DNA of 64,000 nt from Ophiodon elongatus. Its lineage: Eukaryota; Chordata; Actinopteri; Perciformes; Hexagrammidae. Shown here in pieces: positions 61,871 to 64,000 of the stretch (position 1 is the first letter of the stretch; the number at the start of each line of letters is the position of its first letter). The translations under genes were made by a program, and so were the position numbers. The notes below the pieces were generated by a model. That model was not told the DNA's origin, ran no database searches, and saw only the letters and a program-made list of their open reading frames with translations. The stretch spans positions 1,860,001-1,924,000 of the forward strand of contig JACSYO010001694.1 of the NCBI GenBank assembly GCA_016806645.1. The letters run 5' to 3'.

Positions 61871-62835
61871 ACATTTTGCCGTGAGGATCCACTGCAGTGA
61901 GATGAGAGTTTGCCTTTTTCTCTAGTAAAGAGATTCTAGTGGTAGAAATCTAAAATTGTTTAACTTTATGCAAACAATGACACAGTTTACAATTATTCCC
62001 CAAACAACTAAGAATGAAAAAGTGATCAAAGTTTAATCAGTAAGTTTATTTTTTACTTACTGTGGATGAATATCTCTGGAGAGGGGATAATTAATGAAGT
62101 TTACAGATACAAACAGAAAAGTGGCAAAGTCTGCTTGGCATAAAGTCACATGAATTGTTAAGCGAATGAACGTGTTACTTGCTAGCGTTGACAGGCGCGC
62201 AGCGATGAGTGAGAGGTGGCAGAGGCGAAGTGAAATGATTTGCTTGTTTCCACTTGGTCTTCACCATTCAAAGATTTTAAAATGTGTGCATTCAGCTAAA
62301 TAAAGTGAGAAGTTAGCTTTATTTCATTATAGTGTAATGTAGCTGGAGAATATTATTATATCATTAAAAAGGTAAAAAAAAAAATAGTGGGTTGGTCTTT
62401 CTGAAAAAAAAAAAAAAAAAAGAAATAGCATCAATACTACATTACAAGGTAGTTGCAACAGTACAAATCTGGGCCAATGCAATACAAGCAAAGTGTACAA
62501 AGCCTTGTTGCAAATTAGAGAATATTCCTGGCTCTGAGGCTTGCTAAACCCAGAACATTGCATGCTAAGCGTTGTTGCTCATACTGTATGGGGCCGGGGA
62601 GTTTTTCTTGTCAGTGTCATGTAAGCTGACTGCTTGCTTATTTTTCCAGCTTCAGCACAGAGATAGTATGAGGTAAAGAGTGGGAGCCACACAACCCCTA
62701 TTAATCATAGTAAAGACTGGGCTTCCCCAAGCACAGCGACAGGATCCCGGTGTATGTATTCATACATTTCTGCATGTACACATGCAACTATAGTACATGT
62801 ACAATACATTGTTTATATATCTGTCCTTGTCAGTT

Positions 62836-62839
<4 letters not shown>

Positions 62840-62892
<53 letters not shown>
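62840..62892. repeat. (TG)n microsatellite
   Basis: A 53-bp pure TG run. Confidence 0.97.
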
Positions 62893-62894
<2 letters not shown>

Positions 62895-63402
62895 ATCCAC
62901 AGTGCCCTACTGTACCCCATTTCTGAACCTACCTAAAAAGATACAATATCCAAAATCCATTCATCAAAGTCATAAAACAGGTTATTATTTCAACAATGTG
63001 GGTGTGTGTTAGTGTCTACATGAATGTATCTGCATTCATATATTCATTACATATTGGGACATAGCTGTGTCTTGTTTATGTTCTTTCCAGTAGAATGCAC
63101 AGACCAAGTGGAGACTGATTTCTGTGTGTCCATGTGATCTGTAACAGAATATTGTTGATGTGCTCCCATGGAGCAGAATGTATGAAGTGTGCATGTGTGT
63201 GCTCTGTTTGCTGTTGCAGTATTGATATGGATATCTGTTAAATTATATGTGGACTTGTATAAAATGGATCAGGTGCAGGCTGTTATCTGTGGCGTGAGTG
63301 TTGGCACGTGTCTCCGCAGATGACAGATGTGTGCACATGTTTGCGTTTGTCCACCTGTGCACTCGTGTTTGTGGGTATGGCTTGCATGCATACTCCTGGG
63401 TT

Positions 63403-63406
<4 letters not shown>

Positions 63407-63465
<59 letters not shown>

Positions 63466-63491
63466 GTGCGTGTGTGTGTGTGTGTGTGTGT
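63407..63491. repeat. (TG)n microsatellite with CG interruptions
   Basis: About 85 bp of TG with two CG interruptions near 63461 and 63469, set in a wider GT-rich region from 63290. Confidence 0.97.
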
Positions 63492-64000
63492 TTTTGGCTA
63501 GTACTACAACACATGCTCCAATCGTCTGCAACAGATGGGCTGATAAAATGCCAGAAAAGCAGCAATTACCACCAATAAACCATTGTCAGCTGTTCAATCT
63601 GTATAGGGTTGCCAGGTTTGAACATGTACTGGAAAAATGATCATCTTACCAAGCCATCTCAGGCCTTACTTCTGAGAATGCTCTACCTCCCCAATGGAAA
63701 AGAAAAATCCTATATACAAATTAAATTGTTCGAAAGACTGAAGCAAGAAAGTATCAATGTTATTAGGAAAAAAAAAACTTGCATTAACAAAATGGCGTTG
63801 TAACAATGCTGTCTTGATGACTATACTATGCTATTATTCAGTATATTGAAAGGGTTCAATATGAACATATATATTATAAATATAAGAAAATAACCAAAAA
63901 CTGGAGGTTGGGACCTTTTTATTCCGCAAACAACCATCAGTGTCAGGGAAATTTGATGCCAGAACATTTCTGTTTTCTTTCAACCAATCTATTACTCTGA

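Larger units (their letters stand above)
61871..64000. other. noncoding sequence with GT microsatellites
   Basis: AT-rich with A-runs at 62374-62384 and 62404-62420 and the two long GT tracts listed separately. Frames through the GT tracts are artefacts. No gene visible at the right edge. Confidence 0.55.

Overview
The window looks like nuclear DNA from a teleost fish, probably a percomorph. The evidence is long CA/GT, GA and TA microsatellites, a decayed fish-type Tc1 transposon, and several old dispersed repeat families that I recognise from fish genomes. The species and chromosome cannot be told from this sequence. No protein-coding gene, tRNA, rRNA or CRISPR array could be supported on either strand. 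Almost all open frames are short and overlap frames on the other strand, and none carries a cellular domain that I recognise. The window is best read as a large intron or an intergenic 'gene desert'.

Layout. 1-5640: unique noncoding sequence with one old repeat (family A) at 3765-4250. 5648-6725: a Tc1-like element with several deletions, whose catalytic core is replaced by a block made only of A and C, followed directly by a TA/GA microsatellite. 6726-17300: mostly unique DNA with CA and GA microsatellites and one family B copy. 17316-18745: three repeat units back to back. 18746-32335: mostly unique, with a family D copy at 24.8-25.1 kb. 32338-33262: a family C repeat, a retroposon tail and an inverted arm. 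33.3-41.9 kb: a short telomere-like run, a second family B copy, a (TA)42 tract and a (TG)n tract. 41990-42540: an LTR-like segment on the minus strand. 46979-47866: a structurally complete hAT-like non-autonomous element with an 8-bp target duplication. 47138-47276 and 54576-54757: a nearly identical unit in inverted orientation, each copy ending in a long CT/GA tract. 55150-55775: a non-LTR retrotransposon fragment beside a family A remnant. 57590-57775: family D. 61555-61870: family A. 62.8-63.5 kb: two GT tracts.

No genes act together here, and the biology is in the mobile DNA. The best-supported items are the hAT-like element (terminal repeats plus target duplication), the Tc1 relic with its strand-asymmetric A/C insert, and the 73-bp inverted pair, which differs at one position and lies 7.4 kb apart, one copy inside the hAT-like element. 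Several GC-richer, stop-poor blocks (for example 16160-17150, 37600-37880 and 58100-58850) are candidate conserved noncoding or regulatory elements, but only cross-species alignment could show this. Family names A to D are local labels for this report.
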